From: a virus
Strand: one strand, 5' to 3'
Length of the DNA stretch: 64,000 nucleotides
Virus record (IMG/VR): IMGVR_UViG_3300037963_003785
Coordinates: 7,665-71,664 of that record
The position numbers were made by a program, and so were the translations under genes. The notes under the pieces are model-generated. The model made no database searches. It was not told the origin of the DNA and saw nothing but the letters and a program-made list of their open reading frames with translations. Shown piece after piece: positions 34,971 to 43,354 of this stretch (its first letter is position 1; each line of letters starts with the position of its first letter).

Positions 34971-35282
34971 CTATTTGTTTTTAGCAAATTTCTTCAAAAA
35001 ATCCTCTGCAGAAGATATGTCGTCATTATCATATGCCTCTTGCATCTTTTTTGTTTTCTTTTTACTAATAGTTAATTTTCTTTTTAATTTACCAACTTCT
35101 TTTTTGGAAACAGATTTATCTTCTTCCAACTTTTTTATTTCTTTTTCAACTTTCTTTTCTTCTTTTTTGTTTTCCTTAATGACTTTCTCTAACTCCTTAA
35201 CTTCTTTTTTCTTAGAAGCTTGAACAGCAAAAAGTCCACCAACTAAACCAAAAAGTCCAAGTATTAATTTCCATATTTTCAT
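34971..35282 (-). CDS. Membrane-anchored lysine-rich coiled coil, i-spanin-like
   Basis: A 103-residue protein with one N-terminal membrane segment (WKLILGLFGLVGGLFAV, residues 4-20) and then 60 residues of Lys/Glu heptad-like coiled coil (VKELEKVIKENKKEEKKVEK). This is the topology of inner-membrane spanins, which bridge the periplasm at lysis, though the extreme Lys/Glu content is also seen in other phage proteins. The ATG overlaps the upstream stop by four bases (ATGA). No outer-membrane lipoprotein partner was found embedded in it. Confidence 0.6.
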   Translation of the reverse strand: MKIWKLILGLFGLVGGLFAVQASKKKEVKELEKVIKENKKEEKKVEKEIKKLEEDKSVSKKEVGKLKRKLTISKKKTKKMQEAYDNDDISSAEDFLKKFAKNK

Positions 35283-35470
35283 ATTATTTCTTTCATGACC
35301 TCCGAAAATTTAGATTCATTTTTTTTCGTACTTCTAAAGTTAACCACACTTCTACCATTAACAGTAGGCATGCCATGGTCATCTTTACCTATCGACTTAA
35401 CGACAATCTTTTTATTTTTAAATCGGCCAACAAGTATTGTATCACCGACACTTACATCAATTTTTATCAT
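35279..35470 (-). CDS. Small conserved-looking hypothetical protein
   Basis: A 63-residue protein from ATG 35470, preferred because GGAG lies seven bases upstream; the ATG at 35482 has no such site. The sequence IKIDVSVGDTILVGRFKNKK followed by IGKDDHGMPTVNGRSVVNF suggests a small SH3-like beta barrel ending in a helix (SKFSEVMKEII). I have seen this type in marine T4-like phages beside structural genes, without known function. It overlaps both neighbours by 4-14 bases. Confidence 0.7.
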   Translation of the reverse strand: MIKIDVSVGDTILVGRFKNKKIVVKSIGKDDHGMPTVNGRSVVNFRSTKKNESKFSEVMKEII

Positions 35471-36047
35471 GTAGTTCTCCATCTATAAATAGACTATTTA
35501 GTTCTTTCTCGGTTTTTTTCAGTTCATCCGTCCACATCTTTTTAGCATCTTCACCCTTTTCTTTTAAAGCTGTCATATCTGCAGTCCACTCTTCCTTATC
35601 CATAGTCTCTCCATCAGCTGCAGTTTGATTCCAAAATACAGGTAAAGGTGTATTGATAAACCCATCAATCTCTTCTAATGCATTCTTAATAAAACTCACT
35701 TTATTTTTTAATACTTTTTGTTGTGCCCATTCCTCATAAGTACCTTCGATTCTTTTCTTATTTTCAATTTCTACCTGACAATTAAAACAATGTCCCATCA
35801 TTCTCCAAAACTTATCATCGAGTCTACTTTTCATGACTTTTTTACATTCAGGACAAAACCAAGGCATCCTAACCTTTTGCATTATTGAAGTCAATGGACT
35901 TTCTATATCACCTTGTTTTTGTTTCTTACCCTCGTATCCAACCATAACCGTTTTTTGAACTTCTTCACCTCGTAGGATTGAACGAACAGCTTTTAATTGT
36001 TTTGCCCTTTCCTTGATTGATACATTTTCCATTTTATTATCTGACAT
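35457..36047 (-). CDS. Zinc-ribbon protein
   Basis: A 196-residue protein with a zinc ribbon at about residues 65-90: CPEC, then CFNC after 20 residues, in a basic context (PWFCPECKKVMKSRLDDKFW, GHCFNCQVEIENK). The N-terminus is helical and basic (SIKERAKQLKAVRSILRG), and the C-terminal half is acidic and helical. No family name is certain. Located upstream of terminase, where a small terminase or packaging regulator would be expected; a nucleic-acid-binding role is plausible but unproved. Confidence 0.65.
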   Translation of the reverse strand: MSDNKMENVSIKERAKQLKAVRSILRGEEVQKTVMVGYEGKKQKQGDIESPLTSIMQKVRMPWFCPECKKVMKSRLDDKFWRMMGHCFNCQVEIENKKRIEGTYEEWAQQKVLKNKVSFIKNALEEIDGFINTPLPVFWNQTAADGETMDKEEWTADMTALKEKGEDAKKMWTDELKKTEKELNSLFIDGELHDKN

Positions 36048-36058
36048 AACCTTTACTC

Positions 36059-38491
36059 CTAAAACGTTAAAAGACCCATTATTTGATTTACAGGTGCAAA
36101 TGCACCAGTAAATTTATAAGTCTTTCCATTATATTTAAAAACTATTCCCTCTGATGGTACTATTGTTTTCAAACCACCAATTGAATTCAATCTATCTAAC
36201 TGAACTTTTAATGTGTTTAGTTTTTTGACATCTCCCTTTGACCTTAAAGTTTGTACTGCCTTCTGTACACCCTTTCTCATTTTTTGAACCGAGTCATTAG
36301 GATTAGCAGCCATATACCCATCTACATTCTTAAGTATCTCAGCACCAACCTCAAAAAACAATATTTCAAATGGTCTCATGTTTTCTTTTACTTGTTTTGA
36401 ATGATTGTTTTTATCAAAACCCAAAGACCACTCTAAAAACTTTTCGTTCTTTATATCTTTTCTCATCATAGGTATTTTATAAGATTTATCAAAAAACGCC
36501 CATCGTTTTGTTAAATTAATCAAAACTTTTCTTGGTATTTTATATTTGTATTTTTTTGAATTTAGTAATATAAAACTTTCCCAATACTTTTGATGATATA
36601 AACCAAGAGTATCATTATTATTCAATCCATACTTTTTCTGTAATTTACTTAGTCTACCTAAAAACTTTTTTTTCATTTTACCAAAATCTTGATGTTTAGG
36701 AACTTTTAAAAATACAGGAGAAGATATCTTAAACTTCTTTTGTATATTTTGATTACGTTGTTTTACCATACCAGCTAATATTCTACCACTACCTGGTACT
36801 TCTCCTATTGGTGAACCAGATTCATCGTATATTAAAGCACCATGAAATACTATTTCTGCCTTATCGTAGTTAACAACGTTGGATGATTTTGGCCACATTA
36901 CTTCGAGATTCATCCAATGTTGACCCTCGTTAAAAATTTTTGTTCTTTGTTTATCACTAAGTGATTGTAATGCCTTATCTAAATCTTTAGCAGCAAACTC
37001 AAAGGCATCTGATATATCACCTCGGCCAGCAAACTTGGATATTATACCACTAACGTTTAGTGCATTTTGACCAAAGTTTTTTACTTGTCCTTTATTTCTT
37101 GCAAATATTGTTTTTCCATCTTTAAAACTTACGAACAAATTCTGACCATCAAGTTTTTCTGTAACATTATCTTCACGACTTAGTTGTCCACCTAATCCTA
37201 ATTCTATAATCTTTTTTAAATCACCAAATGTTAAATCCTTATCATCAAATGGATGAGACATATGTCCGTATGCTCCACCCTCTACAAGAAGTGACTTTAC
37301 GTCTCTAATATAAGAGTCTTGTAATTTATCAACTGTACTTCCCATGGCTTCATCACCAGGTGCCAAATCAAGATTTTTTAACCTTTGTGTATTTTGGTCA
37401 CCTGTTTGTACACCAGGCAATGCAGGTGATTCTACAGGTACACCATTAACGTCTGTTGCACTATCATTTAAACCTAACCATTTTACTATTTTAAAATCAA
37501 GAGTCTTTGTTACTTGTTCAAGCCATTTTTTATAAGCAGAAACAGGATCGGAACTTGGAAATCTTTCACCATAAGGCCCTGCACCTCTACGTCCATACGC
37601 TACTGTGGGTACTTTCCCCATCCTCGTAGTATAATCAAGACCAGGATCGATTGCACTATCACTTAAAATGTAATGAACCAATTCCCATCCAAGTTCATTA
37701 TACATCGAATCTATCCACAACTTAGATTGTTTTTGATAATCACGAAACCCATCATAAAATGTTGGTGGGCCATCATCAATTGGGAATGCAGAAGAATTTG
37801 ATTCTAATATTTTTTCGATATTATGTTCAACAAGAAATTGTTCAAATACCTCATACAACTTTTTAAATTTATTATTCATCATATTAAAGATACCTTTATC
37901 ATAGTATCCAAATGCTTGTTTAAATAATTTAGGTCTTTCTTTATCATCTATTTTTGGTGAACCAAGTAAATCTCTCATCACAGTTCCACTCACTTCTTTA
38001 CCACCAACTTTTATAGATTGATGAGGTGCAACCATAAAGTATCCATGTTCTTCATACCCTTTTATATTATTCTTATTCTTCTTAAAGTCTTGGAAGTATG
38101 ACAAACCACCACCCTTTTTCTTACCACCTGCTAATCTACCTGCATCTTTTGCACCAAATATATAAACCACTGCAGTAGTTTGTGGATTGTACTTTTTTAA
38201 AACATTTTCTGCTCTTAGTGGAACCTTTTCTTTTATAATTTTACTTTTAGGTATACCCATCTTTGTCATATGACGAACTTTTTCTTTATAGTTCATAGGG
38301 TGTTTGGGTGGTCTTTTAATATCAGACGTAGTTATATACGCATCATCAACTTTTGTCTTTAACCATTCATATGTTTTTTTATGATGTGGGCCAAATGGTT
38401 GATATCTTCCACCATATATACCAACGACCTTTGTTATCTTTTTATTTTCATTAACTATCGAATCGACTAGCCATTTTGATAATTTATTCAT
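36059..38491 (-). CDS. Fusion of NMNAT-like nucleotidyltransferase and ligase-like domain
   Basis: An 810-residue protein. Residues 21-215 are an HxGH-superfamily nucleotidyltransferase: GIYGGRYQPFGPHHKKTYEWL at 24-44 without a full GH second half (PHH in place of HxGH), and VSGTVMR at 167-173 (ISSTxxR-like). Such enzymes adenylylate NMN, pantetheine phosphate or similar. Residues about 400-810 resemble nucleic-acid ligase/nucleotidyltransferases: EKLDGQN at 445-451 supplies candidate AMP-linked Lys446, FARNKG at 463-468, EGIVFK at 781-786 and YKFTG at 792-796. A role in NAD metabolism coupled to nick or RNA repair is possible (inference). It has an ATATTTAT box upstream and follows the glycan cassette. 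Confidence 0.75.
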   Translation of the reverse strand: MNKLSKWLVDSIVNENKKITKVVGIYGGRYQPFGPHHKKTYEWLKTKVDDAYITTSDIKRPPKHPMNYKEKVRHMTKMGIPKSKIIKEKVPLRAENVLKKYNPQTTAVVYIFGAKDAGRLAGGKKKGGGLSYFQDFKKNKNNIKGYEEHGYFMVAPHQSIKVGGKEVSGTVMRDLLGSPKIDDKERPKLFKQAFGYYDKGIFNMMNNKFKKLYEVFEQFLVEHNIEKILESNSSAFPIDDGPPTFYDGFRDYQKQSKLWIDSMYNELGWELVHYILSDSAIDPGLDYTTRMGKVPTVAYGRRGAGPYGERFPSSDPVSAYKKWLEQVTKTLDFKIVKWLGLNDSATDVNGVPVESPALPGVQTGDQNTQRLKNLDLAPGDEAMGSTVDKLQDSYIRDVKSLLVEGGAYGHMSHPFDDKDLTFGDLKKIIELGLGGQLSREDNVTEKLDGQNLFVSFKDGKTIFARNKGQVKNFGQNALNVSGIISKFAGRGDISDAFEFAAKDLDKALQSLSDKQRTKIFNEGQHWMNLEVMWPKSSNVVNYDKAEIVFHGALIYDESGSPIGEVPGSGRILAGMVKQRNQNIQKKFKISSPVFLKVPKHQDFGKMKKKFLGRLSKLQKKYGLNNNDTLGLYHQKYWESFILLNSKKYKYKIPRKVLINLTKRWAFFDKSYKIPMMRKDIKNEKFLEWSLGFDKNNHSKQVKENMRPFEILFFEVGAEILKNVDGYMAANPNDSVQKMRKGVQKAVQTLRSKGDVKKLNTLKVQLDRLNSIGGLKTIVPSEGIVFKYNGKTYKFTGAFAPVNQIMGLLTF

Positions 38492-38518
38492 GTATGTCCT
38501 AAATGTATTGACTCCTAA

Positions 38519-38526
38519 ATAAATAT
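38519..38526 (-). promoter_or_regulatory. ATATTTAT box upstream of nucleotidyltransferase-ligase gene
   Basis: Sense strand reads TTAGATATTTATTTAGG, 27 bases before the ATG at 38491, directly after the aminotransferase stop. It marks the border between the glycan cassette and the head module. Confidence 0.4.
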
Positions 38527-39174
38527 CTAATCAGTAAATATTTTCGATTTTGATAGGTCTGAATATGACTCTGAACCACCCATATCTTCGAAGTTTTTTG
38601 ATTTTTTAAGTAAATCATCGAACAATAGTAGTCCTCTTGCAGCATCTTCAGGTGTCATGTACATATTCCAACCCCTTTGTGTAAACTCTTCATGTTTATC
38701 ATATGGTAATCCATCTATTCTACCACAATATCTTGCTCTTCTAAACCATTCATAAGCATCTTTATTATCGGTCAATATCATCCCACCCTTTCCAATAGGT
38801 ATTATTTTTCTTCTATGAAATGATATACATTGAAAACCAGAAGTGTACATATCTTTTTTAAATCTGACTGCACTATCTATAATATCCAAAGGACGTAAAA
38901 GATAATTACCACTCCACTCGAAGTCTTCAAACTCTACCTTATAACCAGCATTTAATATAGTGTTTGGAACTGAAACATAAGTCCTATTTGGAATCGTTAT
39001 TGTCTGTGGTTTATCAATATACTTTAAACAAAGGAATAATGCATTAGTACAATTATCTACAGATACTGCATATGGTGAACCACAAAAGTTTGCTATCTTC
39101 TGTTCGAACAAATCAATTATATCCCATGCATTATCAACATCAAAATTATCTAACTCAGTTCTTCCAAAATTCAT
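38527..39174 (-). CDS. Short DegT/DnrJ/EryC1-type aminotransferase
   Basis: A 215-residue PLP-dependent sugar aminotransferase-like protein. It keeps the PLP site of the family: VSVDNCTNALFLCLKY (phosphate-binding region) and ISFHRRKIIPIGKGGMILTD, in which the Lys after SFHRR is the expected Schiff-base lysine. Full-length members have about 370 residues; here the protein ends shortly after the GWNMYMTPEDAARGL segment and lacks the C-terminal domain. No downstream frame continues it, because the next gene begins 36 bases later. It may be a functional minimal form, act as a subunit, or be a truncated remnant. Confidence 0.75.
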   Translation of the reverse strand: MNFGRTELDNFDVDNAWDIIDLFEQKIANFCGSPYAVSVDNCTNALFLCLKYIDKPQTITIPNRTYVSVPNTILNAGYKVEFEDFEWSGNYLLRPLDIIDSAVRFKKDMYTSGFQCISFHRRKIIPIGKGGMILTDNKDAYEWFRRARYCGRIDGLPYDKHEEFTQRGWNMYMTPEDAARGLLLFDDLLKKSKNFEDMGGSESYSDLSKSKIFTD

Positions 39175-40126
39175 ACAATCCCCTTTCTACTTCATAATCA
39201 AAATTGATTACTTCTCTTTCAGGTTGATTTTTTGCCCACTCCCACATTTTAGTCAAACCATCTTTTATATCTGTTTTATGACTAAAATCTAATAATTCGA
39301 CACTCTTATCATAAGTTGAAAATGCCTGATGAACTTCGTGTCTTTTTTCTAAAAATTCTATAGGTTCACCAAAACCAACAATGTCTTTTAATATATTAGC
39401 AGCAGCGACTAAACTAATTGGATAAATACCACCTAAGTTTATAATATGTCCATTAGTCCTTGAATCAATACTATTCAATAATGGTTGTAATATATCATCA
39501 ATATAAGTAAAAGCCCTACGTTGTAATCCATCACCAAAAACAGTTATTGGTTCGTTATTCAACAACTTTCTCATCCATATTCCCAATACATTTCTATACC
39601 TATCCCATATGTTTTGTTGTATACCATAAACATTATGAGGTCTGATAATACAATAGTCAATATTGAATTGTTCTTTCATACACCTCAAATCTATTTCTGT
39701 ACTTAATTTACTTACACCATAAGGGTCAATTGGGTTCGGAATATCATTCTCATCGAACGGAGCTTTACCTCTACCATAAACTGCCATCGATGACGTGAAT
39801 ATAACTTTCTTTACTGAATTATTTATAGCAAAGTTAATTACTTGATTTGAAGTTTCAACATTATTTTTAGTAACATAGTTTCTGATAAAAGGTGACAATC
39901 CCTCTGCAGCAAATGCTGCAAAATGAAAAATATAATCAATCTTTTCCTCTATGTTTATTGGTTCTTTTAAATCAATATTATATAACTTAACACGATTGTC
40001 TACAAAATCTCTATACCCACCACTAAAGTCATCTATACCAATAACATTATACTCTGTATTATCCAATAAAAATTTAGAAAAATTAGAACCTAATAGTCCA
40101 CCAACTCCTGTTATTAATATATTCAT
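39155..40126 (-). CDS. NAD-dependent sugar-nucleotide epimerase/dehydratase (GalE-like SDR)
   Basis: A 323-residue extended short-chain dehydrogenase. Rossmann motif GVGGLLGSN at residues 7-15, FHFAAFAAEG near 67-76, catalytic SSMAVYG and YGVSK (Tyr and Lys of YxxxK) and the substrate-region RPHNVYG are all present. Closest in layout to UDP-glucose 4-epimerases or related NDP-sugar epimerases. Overlaps the upstream oxygenase by four bases (ATGA) and the downstream aminotransferase by 20, so it is part of one translational chain. Exact sugar substrate cannot be told from sequence alone. Confidence 0.88.
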   Translation of the reverse strand: MNILITGVGGLLGSNFSKFLLDNTEYNVIGIDDFSGGYRDFVDNRVKLYNIDLKEPINIEEKIDYIFHFAAFAAEGLSPFIRNYVTKNNVETSNQVINFAINNSVKKVIFTSSMAVYGRGKAPFDENDIPNPIDPYGVSKLSTEIDLRCMKEQFNIDYCIIRPHNVYGIQQNIWDRYRNVLGIWMRKLLNNEPITVFGDGLQRRAFTYIDDILQPLLNSIDSRTNGHIINLGGIYPISLVAAANILKDIVGFGEPIEFLEKRHEVHQAFSTYDKSVELLDFSHKTDIKDGLTKMWEWAKNQPEREVINFDYEVERGLYEFWKN

Positions 40127-40776
40127 ACTCTCTGGTAGTATTCTCCAAGTAACATTCTCACTCCAACAGTTACACTAACTTTATTTTCTCTCAACACAAC
40201 CTTTTCATGTTTTAAATAATTTTCGTATGTCATGGCTCTAAAATCAACACTAACCCTTGTATATCCTTCTTTGTTTTTTTTATTACCATGTTTACAATTT
40301 GCACCATCCCATACCACATACTCACCATATTCAGCTTCCATTGGTTTGAAATCTTTTTTATTTGGTTCACTCTCAACCCACACAGCATTTGTATTTTCTG
40401 AACGTGTCATTGGTAGGAAAAAATTAATCTCATCGGATGAGTGTGAATAATCTTTATCTCTATGCCAATGTGCTACAGATAAATTGTTTGGGTGTTGAAC
40501 CCTAAAAGTAGGAACCCTTTGATAGACAAACGATTCTCCATTAAAAAACTTAGGAACTTCCGTACGAACAAAATTTTCAAAGCAGTGAAAAAAATCAGAA
40601 TTTTCTATATCTTCATAAAACCTATTATGCCATTTTGTATATTGTTCTGTTTTTATAGTGTGTTCTTTTTCGGAATCTTCAACTCCTTGATATAACATTT
40701 CAAGTGGATATGCAAATCTCCTTACTAAACAATTTTTAAAATCATACTTTTCAATATCATACGTATAACTTTTCAT
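40123..40776 (-). CDS. Fe(II)/2-oxoglutarate-type oxygenase, StrG-like
   Basis: A 217-residue cupin-fold protein. A facial triad is visible: His105 and Asp107 in HWHRDKDYS and His163 in NCKHGN, with Arg174 in TRVSVDFR as the likely 2-oxoglutarate ligand. The segment NFFLPMT and WDGANCKHGN resemble proteins annotated as streptomycin biosynthesis StrG in marine genomes. It shares this layout with the larger protein at 44939-45856. It probably hydroxylates or otherwise oxidises a sugar or sugar-linked group made by the cassette; substrate unknown. Overlaps both neighbours. Confidence 0.75.
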   Translation of the reverse strand: MKSYTYDIEKYDFKNCLVRRFAYPLEMLYQGVEDSEKEHTIKTEQYTKWHNRFYEDIENSDFFHCFENFVRTEVPKFFNGESFVYQRVPTFRVQHPNNLSVAHWHRDKDYSHSSDEINFFLPMTRSENTNAVWVESEPNKKDFKPMEAEYGEYVVWDGANCKHGNKKNKEGYTRVSVDFRAMTYENYLKHEKVVLRENKVSVTVGVRMLLGEYYQRV

Positions 40777-41632
40777 AAATCTTTCCTAACCTAATATCTT
40801 CTTTCAAATTTATATTATGTTTATTTTTTTCAATTGAATAACTACCCTGCGATGTATCATATAAAAAATCCATCCACCCTTTTATAGCATCACTTGACCA
40901 TAGATGATGAAAACTTCTCATTTCTTTTTGGTCATCAAACGGAACCCTATCTCTAATTTGAGACTTTCTCTGAACCATTTTATTTGTTCGAGGACTAAAA
41001 CCATACCACAACATATAAATATCACTTTCATCGTTCAAAACATTATTTAAATGATTATGATGTCTGCCAGGTTCATATTGACCATAGGATGATTTATGTA
41101 CAAGTCTACGTCCTCTCCATGGATAACTATCTGGTAATAAATTTTGATTTGGATTGTTTCCATCCTCATATACAGCACTTGTACTTAAATCATCTTCATA
41201 AAATCCATGATGTTTTTGTACAGGCAATGGAATATTGTGGTCTAACTCTTCATCATAATTATCGCTTGGGTCTACCATTGATATCGGTATTAGTCCAAAA
41301 CCATTATAGTCCGTCTTATCAAAGTCCTCAACGTATTGGTGAAAGTCCTCATGGAATAAAAATTCAGTAGTATTTAATATACACTTGTAACCATCAACTC
41401 TTTCTTCAATATGTTTAAAATTTTCTTCGTTATTCATAACGGAAAAATCATGAGGATTTGTTGGTGTTACAACTTCCCAAGTTGGACATATGTCTTTTAT
41501 TATTTCTACCGACCTATCTGTACTTTGATAGTCCATTATTATGCCATGGTCAAACAAATCCTTGTGATGATTTAACCACCAAGGCAATAAATACTCTTCA
41601 TTCCATACGTTACTTATAATTGTTTTATACAT
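40757..41632 (-). CDS. Glycosyltransferase family 2-type (Glyco_tranf_2_4-like)
   Basis: A 291-residue protein. The N-terminus ISNVWNEEYLLPWWLNHH followed by FDHGIIMDYQSTDRSVEI is the signature of the Glyco_tranf_2_4 group of GT-A enzymes, in which the acidic residues after DYQS bind the sugar nucleotide. A second motif RRLVHKSSYGQYEPGRHHNH, with clustered histidines, is typical of this group's acceptor region. It is predicted to transfer a sugar to a glycan or protein acceptor in the cytoplasm. It overlaps the neighbouring genes by 19-20 bases. Confidence 0.78.
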   Translation of the reverse strand: MYKTIISNVWNEEYLLPWWLNHHKDLFDHGIIMDYQSTDRSVEIIKDICPTWEVVTPTNPHDFSVMNNEENFKHIEERVDGYKCILNTTEFLFHEDFHQYVEDFDKTDYNGFGLIPISMVDPSDNYDEELDHNIPLPVQKHHGFYEDDLSTSAVYEDGNNPNQNLLPDSYPWRGRRLVHKSSYGQYEPGRHHNHLNNVLNDESDIYMLWYGFSPRTNKMVQRKSQIRDRVPFDDQKEMRSFHHLWSSDAIKGWMDFLYDTSQGSYSIEKNKHNINLKEDIRLGKIYEKLYV

Positions 41633-42798
41633 TCTTCTACTGGCCTATCGTTTTCAAAAAAATGATTTTGATTGTGTATTACTTTTTCTTCTACACTTTT
41701 AAATAAATCATGTTTTTGTTTAGAATCTAATTTACAAACACGTTCGACTTCTGATACGATGAACTTATCTCTTTGCTTACCATGATATTCATCATAGGAT
41801 TCATCGAATATTTCAGGAAATGTTTCAAATCCCCATTCTCTTAATATCTTAAGAGTACCTGGATTACCACTTATTATAAACGGATGACCAGTATGTATTG
41901 GTCTCCAAGTTTTTTCAGTTATAAAAAGATTATGGGTTTTTATATTATGAAGTGAATCATTATAGAACGTGTTATTTTCATTACCACCCTCACTAACAAC
42001 TGAAAAGTAAGAATCGTAATGAAACTTATTTAACCTATCAACCGATGGAGCCGAAGTGTAGTTTATTCCCATACCATCTAAACTGATATTTTTATGTAAA
42101 TAACTTAAATAACAATTCATGTCTTTAAAATTATCGTAAAATAAATCTCTATTCTGTTTACTAATACCATTTAGGCTTAAAAAATCTTTACTTGGTTTCC
42201 TTGTACTCAGAGATTCAAATTCAAATTGTTCTCGACCAATAACTTTAAATCTTTCGTAATTTTTGGGTGCCCAATCATAGTCTGGTCTTCCATTTTCAAA
42301 TTCAAAAACTATGTCGTTTTTAGTAGCAGAATACCAAAAGTTCCAAGATACGACATTGAACTTATATGGATAATCCTTACCACTAAACCATTCATCATAT
42401 CTTTGTTTTAAATTATTATCACCATTTAAAAAATAAGTTGATTCATATTGTTCTTTAGAATAATTTTTTTCTTGATAATATTTATGTAAACAATTAATTG
42501 AATCATTAGGTGACCTTTTTACTTTTTCAAACATAGAATGACCCTCATAAGAATACATGAATATTACTTTCTTTTCAGGAGTCCAAAACTTATCAAAACA
42601 TCTATCTATAGATTTCCAATTAAAAAACATACCCCCATGAAATGCCCAACAAAAATTATTCCTAAGTCTTGCATCCATGTCACGTGGAAACAACTCATCA
42701 TGTTGATAATAATGTTCGTCTAAAGATTCAAAGACCATATCCAATAAATCTTTTTTTGAATATTCCCTAAGTCTTCTGAATGGTTTTTCTTTTTGCAT
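41614..42798 (-). CDS. GT-B-like glycosyltransferase with EK C-terminal domain (paralogue 1)
   Basis: A 394-residue protein whose last 140 residues belong to a family found four times in this window: FSVVSEGG, then LFITEKTWRPIHTGHPFII, LKILREWGFETFPEIFDESY and a helical end with EVERVC. The EKxxxPixxGxPFI block resembles the donor-binding end of GT10/fucosyltransferase-like GT-B enzymes. The N-terminal 230 residues are specific to this copy (RNNFCWAFHGGMFFNWKSID). Likely a glycosyltransferase; donor and acceptor unknown. It overlaps the dioxygenase gene by 32 bases. Confidence 0.7.
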   Translation of the reverse strand: MQKEKPFRRLREYSKKDLLDMVFESLDEHYYQHDELFPRDMDARLRNNFCWAFHGGMFFNWKSIDRCFDKFWTPEKKVIFMYSYEGHSMFEKVKRSPNDSINCLHKYYQEKNYSKEQYESTYFLNGDNNLKQRYDEWFSGKDYPYKFNVVSWNFWYSATKNDIVFEFENGRPDYDWAPKNYERFKVIGREQFEFESLSTRKPSKDFLSLNGISKQNRDLFYDNFKDMNCYLSYLHKNISLDGMGINYTSAPSVDRLNKFHYDSYFSVVSEGGNENNTFYNDSLHNIKTHNLFITEKTWRPIHTGHPFIISGNPGTLKILREWGFETFPEIFDESYDEYHGKQRDKFIVSEVERVCKLDSKQKHDLFKSVEEKVIHNQNHFFENDRPVEECIKQL

Positions 42799-43354
42799 TC
42801 TCCCCTCTAATGTAATCTATATTATTTTTGACATACATCACCAAAAGATTTCTTCTCCAATCCAATGATGTGTTTTTATCTGACCAATGTATTAGATGAT
42901 TATGTAATATGGTAATATCACCCTTATCACAATTTAAAGAAACACCATCTGAATGAAATGGTGGATTGTGACTTTCAGGTAAAACTTTTATACATCCATT
43001 CAATTCATTTGTTTTTTCAAAGTGAACTAAAACATTGATTGTATTTCCATGACCAGCTCTTGTCCAAAAATCATCTTGATGATATGGAAACCCATTTCCC
43101 TCTGGTGGTTTAAATCTCCATTGAGTTTGTACGGGTTCGTTTTTACCTAAAATTTTTGTAACCAATTCATTAAGTCTTTCATCAAAAATTATTTCTTTAA
43201 TTGATGGAGCCTTTTCATGTACTTGTAAAATATTAGAATCAGAGTCCGTATGTTCAAATAACGGATTTGTTTCCTTTATTATTTTGTTGATTAAATCAAC
43301 ATCAAAAAAATTATGTATTGTATGAAAACCTAATTTATTAAATTCATCTAACAT
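42767..43354 (-). CDS. Phytanoyl-CoA dioxygenase family (PhyH) oxygenase
   Basis: A 195-residue Fe(II)/2-oxoglutarate-dependent oxygenase. Iron ligands are His92 and Asp94 in YHQDDFW and His156 in HNHLIHWS, with Arg167 or Arg168 (DWRRNL) as the 2-oxoglutarate anchor. PhyH-type enzymes hydroxylate lipids, amino acids and secondary metabolites. Within this cassette, a hydroxylation or desaturation of a sugar or its side group is likely, but the substrate is not evident. It overlaps the upstream epimerase by seven bases. Confidence 0.85.
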   Translation of the reverse strand: MLDEFNKLGFHTIHNFFDVDLINKIIKETNPLFEHTDSDSNILQVHEKAPSIKEIIFDERLNELVTKILGKNEPVQTQWRFKPPEGNGFPYHQDDFWTRAGHGNTINVLVHFEKTNELNGCIKVLPESHNPPFHSDGVSLNCDKGDITILHNHLIHWSDKNTSLDWRRNLLVMYVKNNIDYIRGENAKRKTIQKT

